Part shown: positions 19,090 to 28,036 of the stretch, piece after piece | How the letters are laid out: every line of letters begins with the position of its first letter | Numbering within the stretch: the stretch's first letter is position 1 | DNA from: Mycolicibacterium thermoresistibile | Lineage (GTDB): Bacteria > Actinomycetota > Actinomycetes > Mycobacteriales > Mycobacteriaceae | Direction: 5' to 3' | Assembly: GCF_900187065.1 (NCBI RefSeq) | Contig: NZ_LT906483.1 | Span: 558,001-622,000 of the forward strand | DNA length: 64,000 nt | Position numbers and translations under genes: made by a program | The notes under the pieces: generated by a model | What the model was told of the DNA's origin: nothing | Seen by the model: the letters and a program-made list of their open reading frames with translations, nothing else | Database searches by the model: none

Positions 19090-21345
19090 TCACCGGCCGG
19101 CGGCGAAGGCCCGCAGCGCCTGCACCTGCGCCGGGTCCAGCGACGGCCGCACCGTCTCCCGGGCGCGGGCGACGTCGGCGGCCGTGACGTCGGCGGCATC
19201 GATCGAGCGCCGCATCGCGGTCAGTGCGGCCTCCCGCAGCAGCGCCACACAGTCCGCGGCGCTGTAGCCGTCCAGTTCGGCGGCCAACGCGTCCAGGTCG
19301 ACCGCGTCCGGTCCCTCGGTGGCCAACGGAATCGATTTGCCGGCGGTGGCCAGAATCTCGCGGCGGGCCGCGGCGTCCGGCGGCTCGACGAACACCAGCC
19401 GCTCCAGCCGGCCCGGGCGCAGCAGCGCCGGATCGATCAGATCCGGGCGGTTGGTGGCGCCGAGGACCACCACATCGCGCAGCGGTTCGATGCCGTCCAG
19501 TTCGGTCAGCAGCGACGCCACCACCCGGTCGGTCACCCCGGAGTCGACGCTCTGCCCGCGCCGCGGCGCCAGCGCGTCGATCTCGTCGAGGAACACCAGC
19601 GACGGGGCCGAGGCCCGGGCCCGCTGGAACAGTTCCCGCACCGCCTTCTCGCTGGAGCCGACCCACTTGTCCATCAGCTCGGCACCCTTGACCGCGTGCA
19701 CCGACAGCCGGCCGGTGCTGGCCAGTGCGCGCACCACGAACGTCTTCCCGCAGCCGGGCGGGCCGTACAGCAGCACCCCGCGCGGCGGCTGCACCCCGAG
19801 CCGGGCGAACGTGTCCGGATGCTGCAGCGGCCACAACACCGCCTCGGTGAGCGCCTGCTTGGTCTCGGCCATGTCGCCGACGTCGTCGAACGTGACCGAG
19901 CCGACCGCGACCTCCTCGGTGGCCGAACGGGACAGCGGCCGGATGACGCTCAGCGCGCCGAGCAGATCCTGCTGCCGCAACACCGGGGCCGCGCCGGTGG
20001 CGCTGGCCCGCGCGGCGGCCCGCAACGCGGCCTCCCGGATCAGCGCCTGCAGATCGGCGATCACGAAACCCGGTGTGCGGTCCGCGATCTCGGAGAGCCG
20101 GAGATCCTCGCTGGGCACGTTCCGCAGCAGCACCGCCAGCTGCTGTTCCCGGATCGCGGCGTCCGGCAGGGGCAGGCCGAGTTCCCGGTCGCACACCTCG
20201 GGGGCGCGCAGCCGGGTGTCCACCGCGTCCGGCACCGCCGAGGTGGCGATGAACGCCACCCCCCGGGTCGCCACCGCATCGCGCAGTTCGGCGAGGATCG
20301 CGGTGGCGACCGGTTCGGCCGGCCGGTCGGCGGACTGCGGCAGCAGCGCGTCGACATCGGTGATCAGCAGCACCCCGCCGCCGTCGCGGACCGTGGCGAC
20401 CGTCTCGGAGACCCGGCGCAACCGTTCCTCGGCCGGCAGTGCGCCGATCTCCGGGCCGTCCAGTTCGACCAGCCGCCGGTGCGCGCACACCACCCGCACC
20501 AGGGTGGCCTTGCCGACCCCGTGCGGCCCGGACACCAGCACGCCCAGATGCGGTGTGGCGCCGAGCGTCTCCAGGAGTTCCGGCTCGTCCAGGGCGAGTT
20601 TGAGCCATTCGGTGAGCCGTTCGGCCTGACTCTGCGCGCCCTTGAGGTCCTCGACGGTGAAGTCCGGCCGGGCCCGTCCGGGGCCGGGTGGCCGGGCGGG
20701 AGCGGCCGTGCCGGTGCCGTGGGTCCCGGTGCCGTGGGTCCCGGTGCCGTGGGTGCCGGTGCTGTCGGCCCAGGCGACCACGGAATTGGGTTGCACGCTG
20801 ACCGGCCCGGGCGGGTCGACCGCGGTGACGGTCAGCAGTTCCGACGTCCAGGTGATGCCGACCGACGCCGCCAGCGCCGTGGTCGCCGCCGAGGTGGAGG
20901 TGCCGGGGCCGAGGTCGCGGGGCAGCAGCGAGACGGTGTCGCCCACCGTCATCACCTTGCCCAACAGCGCCTGGCGCAGCGTCGCCGGTGAGATCGACCC
21001 GCTGGCCAGCCGGGACCCGGCGACGGTGACCGAACGGGCCCCGTAGACCGTCACCGGGGCGACCAGTACCGGGGCGTCCTCCACCAGCCCGGCGTTGGAC
21101 AGGGTCACATCGTCGAGCAGGGCGGTGCCGACCGGGGTGCCCGGCGGTGCGTGCCCGACCACCGCGGCCGTGGTGCGGGAGCCGGTGAGCGACACCGCAT
21201 CCCACTCGCGCAGACCGAGCGCCGCGATCGCCTCGGGATGCAGCCGCACCACACCGCGCCGGGAGTCCAGCGCGGAGGTGTTCAACCGCGCGGTCAACCG
21301 CAGCTGGTTCAGCTCCGGCTCCGGGACGTCTGTCGTCACGGTCAC
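19090..21345 (-). CDS. CDC48/VCP-like double AAA+ ATPase (Rv0435c-like)
   Basis: The 751-residue protein has a double-psi-barrel N-domain and two AAA+ modules. The first (Walker A near residue 273, GPHGVGKA; Walker B ITDVDALL) lacks the Ser/Thr after the P-loop Lys and the Walker B Glu, so it is probably not hydrolytic. The second (near residue 530) is intact: GPPGCGKT, FLDEIDAL and an arginine-finger region GRLERLVF. A Gly/Thr/His-rich linker joins the N-domain to the first AAA module and contains a 15-bp tandem repeat. Start: GTG at 21345 overlaps the TGA of pssA (GTGA). Co-location with psd, pssA and moeA is conserved in mycobacteria, though the client proteins are unknown. Confidence 0.92.
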   Translation of the reverse strand: MTVTTDVPEPELNQLRLTARLNTSALDSRRGVVRLHPEAIAALGLREWDAVSLTGSRTTAAVVGHAPPGTPVGTALLDDVTLSNAGLVEDAPVLVAPVTVYGARSVTVAGSRLASGSISPATLRQALLGKVMTVGDTVSLLPRDLGPGTSTSAATTALAASVGITWTSELLTVTAVDPPGPVSVQPNSVVAWADSTGTHGTGTHGTGTHGTGTAAPARPPGPGRARPDFTVEDLKGAQSQAERLTEWLKLALDEPELLETLGATPHLGVLVSGPHGVGKATLVRVVCAHRRLVELDGPEIGALPAEERLRRVSETVATVRDGGGVLLITDVDALLPQSADRPAEPVATAILAELRDAVATRGVAFIATSAVPDAVDTRLRAPEVCDRELGLPLPDAAIREQQLAVLLRNVPSEDLRLSEIADRTPGFVIADLQALIREAALRAAARASATGAAPVLRQQDLLGALSVIRPLSRSATEEVAVGSVTFDDVGDMAETKQALTEAVLWPLQHPDTFARLGVQPPRGVLLYGPPGCGKTFVVRALASTGRLSVHAVKGAELMDKWVGSSEKAVRELFQRARASAPSLVFLDEIDALAPRRGQSVDSGVTDRVVASLLTELDGIEPLRDVVVLGATNRPDLIDPALLRPGRLERLVFVEPPDAAARREILATAGKSIPLATEGPDAVDLDALAAELDGYSAADCVALLREAALTAMRRSIDAADVTAADVARARETVRPSLDPAQVQALRAFAAGR
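20711..20766 (-). repeat. 15-bp in-frame tandem repeat in the AAA ATPase linker
   Basis: Three near-perfect copies plus a decayed fourth of the unit CCGGTGCCGTGGGTC (plus strand) encode a Thr-His-Gly-Thr-Gly pentapeptide repeat on the minus strand. Because the unit is a multiple of three, copy-number change would keep the frame, so the linker length may vary among strains. Confidence 0.9.
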
Positions 21346-22202
21346 GACCTCGGCGGCTTGCGCAGACCGAGCCGGGCCATCGACCGCCGGTGCGGATGCG
21401 GCCGCCGGGCCCGCCGGATCGCCCGGCGTGCCGCGCGCCGCTCCCGCGGCTGCTCGCTCCACGCCTCCGGATGCGCGGCCAGCCAGCGCTTGCTGCGCAC
21501 CGCGAACGGGATGTGCAGCACGTAGGCCACGATGATCACCATGATCACGATGTAGCCGTACTGGATCGCCGCGGCCACCCCGATCGCCAGCAGGGCCAGC
21601 AACGGCGCCACCATGTTCGCCGGCACCGCGAAGGTGTGGATCTTGCGCATCGGGATGGCGCTGATCACCAGCAGCGAGACACCGACCATCCAGACCGACA
21701 CCGCCCACTCCGACGTCCACCAGCCGTCGCCGAACTGCATCTTGGCCGCCAGCGGTCCGATCGCGCCGATCGCCCCGGCGGGGGCGGGCATCCCGGTGAA
21801 GAACTCCTTGGCGTACTCGGGCTGATCGACGTCGAGCAGCGCGTTGAACCGGGCCAACCGCAGCACGATGCACACCGCATACAGCAGCACCACGATCCAG
21901 CCGACCTGCGAATCCGGCAACAGCGTCCAGTACACGATGAACGCCGGCGCCACACCGAAGTTCACCGCGTCGGCCAGCGAGTCGATCTCCTCGCCCATCT
22001 TCGAGGTGGCGTTGAGCATCCGGGCGATGCGGCCGTCCAGCGCGTCGAGGATCGCCGCCACGGCCAGCAGCGCCAGCGCCGGGGTGATGCTGCCGTCGTG
22101 GGCGAATTTCACCGAGGTCAGCGCCAGGCAGATGGCGGCCACCGTCATCCCGCTGGGCAGCACCAGCTTCAGCCCGGGCGGTCGTTTGAGGCGCGGCTTC
22201 AT
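21342..22202 (-). CDS. pssA: CDP-diacylglycerol--serine O-phosphatidyltransferase
   Basis: PssA condenses CDP-diacylglycerol with L-serine to give phosphatidylserine in the membrane. The CDP-alcohol phosphotransferase motif D-G-x2-A-R-x8-G-x3-D-x3-D is present (DALDGRIAR, then GEEIDSLAD, at about residues 53-78). Several membrane spans follow, and the C-terminus is basic. Length is 286 residues. The start ATG at 22202 overlaps the psd stop, and its own stop overlaps the GTG of the AAA ATPase. The arrangement psd-pssA makes two successive steps of phosphatidylethanolamine synthesis come from one message. Matches Rv0436c. Confidence 0.95.
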   Translation of the reverse strand: MKPRLKRPPGLKLVLPSGMTVAAICLALTSVKFAHDGSITPALALLAVAAILDALDGRIARMLNATSKMGEEIDSLADAVNFGVAPAFIVYWTLLPDSQVGWIVVLLYAVCIVLRLARFNALLDVDQPEYAKEFFTGMPAPAGAIGAIGPLAAKMQFGDGWWTSEWAVSVWMVGVSLLVISAIPMRKIHTFAVPANMVAPLLALLAIGVAAAIQYGYIVIMVIIVAYVLHIPFAVRSKRWLAAHPEAWSEQPRERRAARRAIRRARRPHPHRRSMARLGLRKPPRS

Positions 22203-22924
22203 CGGGGCAACTCGGCCAGAACGGTCTCGCCGCCGACGGCGCGCTGATCGGATTCGACGAGCACGGTGGCTCCTTCGGGGACGTAGGTGTCGAGCCGGGA
22301 CCCGAACCGGATCAGCCCGTAGGTCTGCCCGACGGTCAGCTTGTCACCGGCGGTGGCGTCGCAGACGATGCGGCGGGCCAGCAGGCCGGCGATCTGGACC
22401 ACCGCGATGTCGACCCCGTCGGGGGTGCGGATCCACATGCTGTTGCGTTCGTTGTCGGTGCTGGCGCGCCCGCGGTCGGCCGATCCGAACTCCCCCGGCC
22501 GGTGCACCACCGCGACGACCTCGCCGCCGATCGGGGCCCGTTGCACGTGCACGTCGAACAGCGACAGGAAGATGCTGATCCGGGTCATCGGGGCGGCCGG
22601 CATGCCCAGCTCCTCCGGCGGCGTCACCCGGTCGATCAGGGTGATCCGCCCGTCGGCCGGGGCGACGACCACGCCGGGCCGGCTCGGTGGGGTGCGGGGC
22701 GGGTGCCGGAAGAACAGCGCGCAGGCGCCGGCGGCGGTGAGCCCGGCGGTCCGCAGCCACCTGCGGCGCCGACCCGCGGCGGCTAGGCCGAGCCCGCCTG
22801 CGACGAACGGTAGGCCGGCCGGATGCATCGGGGGAACAGTGCTTCTGACCAGGTCGACGAGCCGGGAGAGTTCGCTGCTCGCAGGGCTGTCAGAGTCGAC
22901 CGAGGGTCGCGGGGGTCTGGCCAT
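22199..22924 (-). CDS. psd: Phosphatidylserine decarboxylase proenzyme
   Basis: Psd converts phosphatidylserine to phosphatidylethanolamine. The enzyme is made as a proenzyme that cleaves itself at a Gly-Ser bond to create a pyruvoyl cofactor; here the candidate is RFGS in [13 protein letters not shown] near the C-terminus. An N-terminal hydrophobic patch and a conserved [13 protein letters not shown] segment are present. Length is 241 residues, the short form found in actinobacteria. ATG start at 22924; TAGAAT 7 nt upstream suggests a leaderless promoter, which would make psd-pssA-AAA a unit separable from moeA. Matches Rv0437c. Confidence 0.94.
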   Translation of the reverse strand: MARPPRPSVDSDSPASSELSRLVDLVRSTVPPMHPAGLPFVAGGLGLAAAGRRRRWLRTAGLTAAGACALFFRHPPRTPPSRPGVVVAPADGRITLIDRVTPPEELGMPAAPMTRISIFLSLFDVHVQRAPIGGEVVAVVHRPGEFGSADRGRASTDNERNSMWIRTPDGVDIAVVQIAGLLARRIVCDATAGDKLTVGQTYGLIRFGSRLDTYVPEGATVLVESDQRAVGGETVLAELPR

Positions 22925-22931
22925 CGATCGG

Positions 22932-22937
22932 ATTCTA
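22932..22937 (-). promoter_or_regulatory. Putative -10 for leaderless psd
   Basis: TAGAAT on the minus strand, then 7 nt, then the psd ATG. It lies in the 53-nt gap after moeA. Confidence 0.4.
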
Positions 22938-22977
22938 CGTCCGGGCCACCGACGCCGGTCCGACCGTCGGCGGCCGT

Positions 22978-24177
22978 TCAGCAGCCGGACAGATCCCAGA
23001 TGGTGACCTCGGTTCCGGCGGCGATCCGGGTGGTGTCCTCGTCGATCTCCAGCAGGCAGTTCGCCGAGGCCAGCCAGCGCAGATGGTGGGATGCCGGTGG
23101 TCCGTAGCTGGTGACCGTGCCGGCCTCGGCGTCGTACCGGCCGCGGCGGAACTGCCGTTTGCCCCCCGGCGACGTCAGATCCTCCGCCAGCACCGCGGTC
23201 AGGCGGGGCCGTCGCGGGTGCGGCAGCCGCATCGCGGCGCGCAGCGGTTCGCGGACGAACACCTCGAAGGACACCAGGGCGCTGACCGGGTTGCCCGGCA
23301 GCGTGATGATCGGGATGCCGGACAGCCGGCCGGCGCCCTGCGGCATCCCCGGCTGCATCGCGACCTTCACGAACTCCACATCGTCCCCGAGGGAGTCCTT
23401 GACCACCTCATAGGCGCCGGCACTGACCCCTCCGGTGGTGATGATCAGGTCGGCGTCGGCGGTGTGCCGGTCCAGCGCGGAATGGAAGGTGTGCACATCG
23501 TCCCCGGTCATCGGGGTGGCCACCACGTGTCCGCCGGCGTCGCGGATGGCGGCGGCGAGCATCACCGCATTGGATTCGTAGATCTGGCCCGGGCGCAGCG
23601 GGGTGCCGGCCGCGACCAGTTCCGATCCGGTCGACATCACCAGCACCCGTGGCCGCGGCACCACCGGCAGGGTGCTCAGCCCCAGCGCGGCGGCCAGTCC
23701 GAGCATCGGCGGGGTGACCACCTGACCGGCCCGCAGCACGGTGGTGCCGGCGGTGACGTCCTCGCCGGCCCGCCGGATGTGCTTGCCGGGTTCCACGGCC
23801 GCCCGGATGACGACGGTGTCGGTACCGCCGTCGGTGGCCTCCACCGGCACCACCGCGGTGGCCCGGGCGGGCAGCGGGGCGCCGGTCATGATCCGGTGTG
23901 CGGTACCGGGTTTCAGCACCAGCCGGTCGGTGCGGCCGGCCGGGATGTCCTCGGCCACCGGCAGGTGCACCGGATTCTGCGGGCTCGCGCCGGCCACATC
24001 CTCGGCGAGGACGGCGTACCCGTCCATCGCCGAGTTGTCGAAGCCGGGCAGCGACAGCGGCGCGGTGACGTCGTCGGCCAGCACCAGGCCGAGCGCATCG
24101 TCCAGCGGCACGATGCTCGGTGGACGGGTGGTGATCAGATCGGCGACGACCCGCCGATGCTCAGCAACAGATCGCAT
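22978..24177 (-). CDS. moeA: Molybdopterin molybdenumtransferase MoeA
   Basis: MoeA inserts molybdate into adenylylated molybdopterin, the last common step of molybdenum cofactor synthesis. The 399-residue product has the expected domains in order: an N-terminal region with [13 protein letters not shown], a central MoCF-biosynthesis domain with [10 protein letters not shown] and [11 protein letters not shown], the [15 protein letters not shown] segment, and a C-terminal beta domain. The start is ATG at 24177, 6 nt after the SDR stop. M. tuberculosis has two moeA genes; position points to the moeA2 equivalent (Rv0438c). Confidence 0.95.
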   Translation of the reverse strand: MRSVAEHRRVVADLITTRPPSIVPLDDALGLVLADDVTAPLSLPGFDNSAMDGYAVLAEDVAGASPQNPVHLPVAEDIPAGRTDRLVLKPGTAHRIMTGAPLPARATAVVPVEATDGGTDTVVIRAAVEPGKHIRRAGEDVTAGTTVLRAGQVVTPPMLGLAAALGLSTLPVVPRPRVLVMSTGSELVAAGTPLRPGQIYESNAVMLAAAIRDAGGHVVATPMTGDDVHTFHSALDRHTADADLIITTGGVSAGAYEVVKDSLGDDVEFVKVAMQPGMPQGAGRLSGIPIITLPGNPVSALVSFEVFVREPLRAAMRLPHPRRPRLTAVLAEDLTSPGGKRQFRRGRYDAEAGTVTSYGPPASHHLRWLASANCLLEIDEDTTRIAAGTEVTIWDLSGC

Positions 24178-24183
24178 GACTCC

Positions 24184-25101
24184 CTAGACCGGAAAGGTGA
24201 CGCCGGTCAGCTCCTCGGACACGGTCCACAGCCGGCGTTGAATGTCCTCGTCACGTGACTTCGCACTCGATCCGACCAGCACCGGGTGCCCGCGGATCTC
24301 CTGGAAACCGTCCGGACCGTAGTACTGCCCGCCCTTCACCTCCGGATCGGTGGCGGCGCGCAGCGTGGCCAGCGCGCCGACCGCCGGGCTGTTGGTCAGC
24401 AAGCCGGCCAGCAGCGACACCCCGGGCAGCCGGGCGCCGGGGATGTACCGCGTCAGTTCGGTGTTGGACACCCCGGGGTGCGCGGCCACGGAGATCGTCG
24501 GTGCGTTCTTCGCGCTGAGCCGGCGCTGCAGCTCGTAGGCGAACATCAGGTTGGCCAGTTTGGACTGTCCGTACGCCGCGACCCGGTGGTAGCCGCGCTC
24601 CCACTGCAGATCGTCGAAGTGGATGTCGGCCATGTTGCGGTGGGCGATGCTCGCGACGGTCACCACGCGCGACCCGTCGACCGGGAGGATGTTGTCGAGC
24701 AGTTGGCCGGTCAACGCGAAGTGACCCAGATGGTTGGTGCCGAACTGCAACTCGAAGCCGTCGCGGGTGGTCTGCCTCGGCGGGTACATCACCCCGGCGT
24801 TGTTGATCAGCAGATCGATCCGCGGATACCCGGCCCGCAGGTCGTCGGCGGCCCGGCGGATGTTGTCCAGCGAGGTCAGGTCCAACTGCCGCACCGTGAC
24901 GTCGGCGTGCGGGGCGGCGGCGGTGATCCGGTCGGCGGCCCGCCTGCCCTTGTCGGGGTCGCGGACGGCCAGCACCACATGCGCGCCCTTCTCGGCGAGC
25001 ACCTTGGCGGTCTCGAAGCCCAGCCCGGTGTTCGCGCCGGTGATCACCGCCGTCCGGCCGGTCTGATCGGGCACATCGCGCGCGGTCCACTTACCCGTCA
25101 T
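24184..25101 (-). CDS. Short-chain dehydrogenase/reductase (Rv0439c-like)
   Basis: This NAD(P)-dependent SDR of 305 residues has the cofactor motif TGANTGLG (about residues 18-25), NNAGVM, a catalytic Ser in VASIAH and the YGQSK (YxxxK) active-site pair. It belongs to the retinol dehydrogenase/protochlorophyllide-reductase-like classical SDRs; the substrate is unknown. The start is ATG at 25101. TAGTGT 7 nt upstream fits a leaderless promoter. It is the first gene of the run SDR-moeA-psd-pssA-AAA and is divergent, over only 35 bp, from a PH-domain gene. Confidence 0.92.
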   Translation of the reverse strand: MTGKWTARDVPDQTGRTAVITGANTGLGFETAKVLAEKGAHVVLAVRDPDKGRRAADRITAAAPHADVTVRQLDLTSLDNIRRAADDLRAGYPRIDLLINNAGVMYPPRQTTRDGFELQFGTNHLGHFALTGQLLDNILPVDGSRVVTVASIAHRNMADIHFDDLQWERGYHRVAAYGQSKLANLMFAYELQRRLSAKNAPTISVAAHPGVSNTELTRYIPGARLPGVSLLAGLLTNSPAVGALATLRAATDPEVKGGQYYGPDGFQEIRGHPVLVGSSAKSRDEDIQRRLWTVSEELTGVTFPV

Positions 25102-25108
25102 GGTGCAA

Positions 25109-25114
25109 ACACTA
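25109..25114 (-). promoter_or_regulatory. Putative -10 for leaderless SDR gene
   Basis: TAGTGT on the minus strand followed by 7 nt and ATG, inside the 35-bp gap to the divergent PH-domain gene. Confidence 0.4.
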
Positions 25115-25136
25115 GTCACTTGGGCATGCTCGAACC

Positions 25137-25691
25137 ATGGACAATGCGGCTGGGCCGTCTCCCGGGCCCTCATCCGGACCCCCGTCACGACCCGCGTCGG
25201 GGACACTGCTGACCCTGCACGACCCGGCGAATCCGCCGAGCCGCAAGGCGCCCGCGGTGTGGGCGCTGGGTGCGGCCGTCCCGTGGTCGATGATCATCGT
25301 CGGCCAGCTGGTGTGGTGGGTGGCCGACGGCCGGATGCCGTGGCTGCACGCGCTGGCGGCGGTCGCGACAGTGTTCGGGGTGCTGGCGTTCGTGGTGGTC
25401 GCACCGTTGTGGCGGTACCGGGTGCACCGGTGGGACATCGACGAGCGGGCGGTGTACACCCGCACCGGTTGGGTGACCCAGGAACGGCGGATCGCGCCGA
25501 TCTCACGGGTCCAGACCGTCGACACCTACCGCGGGCCGCTGGACCAGTTGTTCGGGCTGTCCAACGTCACGGTGACCACCGCGTCATCGGCCGGGGCGGT
25601 GCGCATCGTCGCGCTGGACGCCGACGTCGCCGACCGGATCGTCGCGTATCTGACCGACGTCGCCGCCATCGGTTCCGAGGACGCCACATGA
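25137..25691 (+). CDS. Bacterial PH domain membrane protein (YdbS-like)
   Basis: The 184-residue product has a Pro/Ser-rich N-terminus. Two membrane spans follow (about residues 43-65 and 74-95), then a bacterial PH (bPH2/DUF304) domain with YRVHRWDIDERAVYTRTG, the ERRIAPISRVQTVDTYRG core and a C-terminal helix. Proteins of this kind occur in pairs with a larger partner carrying several bPH2 domains, as is the case here (stop/start overlap ATGA). The Bacillus YdbS/YdbT pair has been linked to antimicrobial peptide resistance; a role in the mycobacterial envelope is only inferred. Confidence 0.88.
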   Translation: MDNAAGPSPGPSSGPPSRPASGTLLTLHDPANPPSRKAPAVWALGAAVPWSMIIVGQLVWWVADGRMPWLHALAAVATVFGVLAFVVVAPLWRYRVHRWDIDERAVYTRTGWVTQERRIAPISRVQTVDTYRGPLDQLFGLSNVTVTTASSAGAVRIVALDADVADRIVAYLTDVAAIGSEDAT

Positions 25692-27175
25692 CCGAGCCCG
25701 TGACCGGCCCCACCCGGGCCGATCAGGTGTGGCACCGGCTCAGCCCGCGGATGCTGTTGGTGCATCCGATCCACGAGGTGCTGCGGCAGGTGCCGCTGCT
25801 GGTGGGGACGCTGATCGTGGGGTCGGCCACCGGGAACCCGGTGTGGCTGATCGTGGCGCTGGTGGGCACCGTCGGCGTCGGTGTCGCCCGGTGGTTCACC
25901 ACCACCTACCGCATCGACACCGAGGAGGTGCAGCTGCGCACCGGGCTGCTGCGCAGGACGGTACTGGCGGTGCCGCGCAACCGGATTCGCTCGGTGTCCA
26001 CCGAGGCCCGACTGCTGCACCGGATGCTGGGGCTCACCGTGCTGCGGGTCAGCACCGGGCAGGCGGCCACCGGTGACACCGAATTCGAACTCGACGCGGT
26101 CCCCGCCACCGAGGTGCCCCGGTTGCGGGCGATCCTGCTGGCCGAATCGCTGACCGCTCCCGGGCAGCCGGAGCAGGCGGCGCCCACCGGGCGGATCCTG
26201 GCGCGCTGGCAGCCGTCCTGGTTGTGGTACAGCGCGCTGAGCTTCACCGGGCTGGCGATGATCCTGGCCGCCGTCGGGGTGGTGTCCCAGTTGGGGATCG
26301 ACCCCGAGGTGCTGCAGGATTCGGAGTTGGCCGAGTCCGGACTCGACATCGCGCAGCGGCTGGGGGCGGCCGTGACCGTGGTGCTGGTGGCGGTCGTGGT
26401 GCTGGTGGCCTCGGTGTTGTTGTCTGTGCTCCGGTCGTTGCTGACCTACGGAAACCTGGTGCTGCGCCGTGACTTTGATGTGCTTCATCTGCAGCACGGT
26501 CTGCTCAGGTTGCGGGAGAACACCTTTGACATGCGCCGGCTGCGCGGCGGCACATTGCGGGAACCGTTGCTGGTCCGGCTGTTCGGCGGCGCCCGGCTGG
26601 ACGCGGTGATGACCGGTGTGGGCGGGGCGGGGGAGGCGTCGCTGCTGCTGCCGCCGTGCCCGGCATCGACCGCCCGGTCGGTGCTGGCCGATCTGGTCGA
26701 GCGACCGGAGGCGGTGACCGGGCCGCTGTACGGGCACGGCCCGGCGGCGGCCCGGCGGCGGTGGTTCCGGGCGCTGGCGTTGCCGGTGGTGACACTGGCC
26801 GCGCTCCTGGCCGGGGCGGCGCAGGGGCTGCTGCCGGGCTGGGTGTGGGTGGCCTGGGTGGCGCTGACGGCCGGTTGTGTGGCACTGGCCGTCGACCGGG
26901 TCCGCTCGCTCGGCCACCGGGTGGTGGACGGCTGGCTGGTGGCCCGGGCCGGCAGCATCGAACGCCGCCGGGACTGTCTGGATGCGGAGGGCATCATCGG
27001 CTGGACCGTGCGGCAGACGTTCTTCCAGCGCCGGGCCGGGGTGGCGACGCTGATCGCGGCGACCGCCGCCGGCGCCAAACGCTACGAGGTGCTCGACGTG
27101 CCGGTGGAGTGGGCGTGGGCGATCGCCGGGGCGGCGACACCATGGGTGGGCGAGACCACCTGGGCGCGCCGTTGA
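25688..27175 (+). CDS. Multi-PH-domain membrane protein (YdbT-like)
   Basis: The 495-residue partner of the preceding gene has three bPH2 domains, each introduced by a pair of hydrophobic spans: around residues 70-150 (TTTYRIDTEEVQLRTGLLRR), 255-330 (RRDFDVLHLQHGLLRLRENT) and 405-480 (DGWLVARAGSIERRRDCLD). Each bears the R-x-R-x-V/F turn typical of the fold. The start ATG at 25688 overlaps the previous TGA. The pair lies in a stretch (25.1-31.7 kb) that separates genes adjacent in M. tuberculosis (Rv0439c and Rv0440). Confidence 0.88.
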   Translation: MTEPVTGPTRADQVWHRLSPRMLLVHPIHEVLRQVPLLVGTLIVGSATGNPVWLIVALVGTVGVGVARWFTTTYRIDTEEVQLRTGLLRRTVLAVPRNRIRSVSTEARLLHRMLGLTVLRVSTGQAATGDTEFELDAVPATEVPRLRAILLAESLTAPGQPEQAAPTGRILARWQPSWLWYSALSFTGLAMILAAVGVVSQLGIDPEVLQDSELAESGLDIAQRLGAAVTVVLVAVVVLVASVLLSVLRSLLTYGNLVLRRDFDVLHLQHGLLRLRENTFDMRRLRGGTLREPLLVRLFGGARLDAVMTGVGGAGEASLLLPPCPASTARSVLADLVERPEAVTGPLYGHGPAAARRRWFRALALPVVTLAALLAGAAQGLLPGWVWVAWVALTAGCVALAVDRVRSLGHRVVDGWLVARAGSIERRRDCLDAEGIIGWTVRQTFFQRRAGVATLIAATAAGAKRYEVLDVPVEWAWAIAGAATPWVGETTWARR

Positions 27176-27208
27176 CGCGGTTCGGCTTGCGAACCGGTCA
27201 TTGCGGTT

Positions 27209-27214
27209 TACTGT
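27209..27214 (+). promoter_or_regulatory. Putative -10 for leaderless HAD gene
   Basis: TACTGT, then 6 nt, then the ATG at 27221. Confidence 0.4.
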
Positions 27215-27220
27215 CGCACC

Positions 27221-28036
27221 ATGGCGATCGGTGGCGTGCTGTTCGACATCGACGGGGTGCTGGTGACATCCTGGCGGCCGATACCCGGTGCCGCGGAAAC
27301 GTTGCGCACGTTGGCCGATCATCAGATCGCGCGGTCCTACCTGACCAACACCACCACCCGGACCCGCGCGCAGATCGCCGAACTGCTCACCGGCGCCGGG
27401 ATGCCGGTGACCGCCGACGAGGTGATCACCGCGGCGGCGCTGACCGCCGAGTACGTGCGTGAGCAGTACCCGGGGGCGCGGTGCTTCCTGGTCAACAGCG
27501 GACGCATCGCCGAGGACATGCCCGGGCTGGACCTGGTGTACTCCACCGACTTCGACGGGCCCAGAGCGCCGGAGACCCCCGACGTGGTGCTGCTCGGCGG
27601 CGCCGGGCCGGAGTTCACCCACCTGACGCTCAGCTGGGTCTACGACTGGATGTCGCAGGGCGTTCCGGTGGTCGCGATGCACCGCAGCACGGCATGGACC
27701 ACCACCGACGGACTGCGGATCGACACCGGCATGTACCTGATCGGCATGGAGGAGGCCTCTGGCCGCAAGGCCACCGCGGTCGGGAAGCCGGCGCCCGAGG
27801 GCTTCCTCGCCGCCGCCCACCGGCTCGGCGTGGACCCGGAGGAGATGTACATGATCGGCGACGATCTGCACAACGACGTGCTCGCCGCTCAGGTGGTCGG
27901 GATGACGGGGGTGCTGGTGCGCACCGGGAAGTTCCGGCAGGAAACCCTCGACCGTTGGGCCGCAGACGAATTCGCGATGCAGCCCAACCACGTCATCGAC
28001 TCGGTGGCCGACCTGCCCGGACTGCTCGGCCTCTAG
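27221..28036 (+). CDS. HAD-superfamily hydrolase, NagD/LHPP-like
   Basis: The 271-residue phosphatase has HAD motif I DIDGVL (residues 9-14, both Asp present), motif II as a Thr in YLTNTTTR, motif III Lys in VGKPAPE, and motif IV GDDLHNDV. The cap domain matches the class II (NagD-like) group that includes phospholysine/phosphohistidine phosphatase; the substrate is not predictable. The start is ATG at 27221 with a leaderless-type promoter. Its 3' end overlaps by four bases the 3' end of the convergent helicase gene. Confidence 0.9.
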   Translation: MAIGGVLFDIDGVLVTSWRPIPGAAETLRTLADHQIARSYLTNTTTRTRAQIAELLTGAGMPVTADEVITAAALTAEYVREQYPGARCFLVNSGRIAEDMPGLDLVYSTDFDGPRAPETPDVVLLGGAGPEFTHLTLSWVYDWMSQGVPVVAMHRSTAWTTTDGLRIDTGMYLIGMEEASGRKATAVGKPAPEGFLAAAHRLGVDPEEMYMIGDDLHNDVLAAQVVGMTGVLVRTGKFRQETLDRWAADEFAMQPNHVIDSVADLPGLLGL

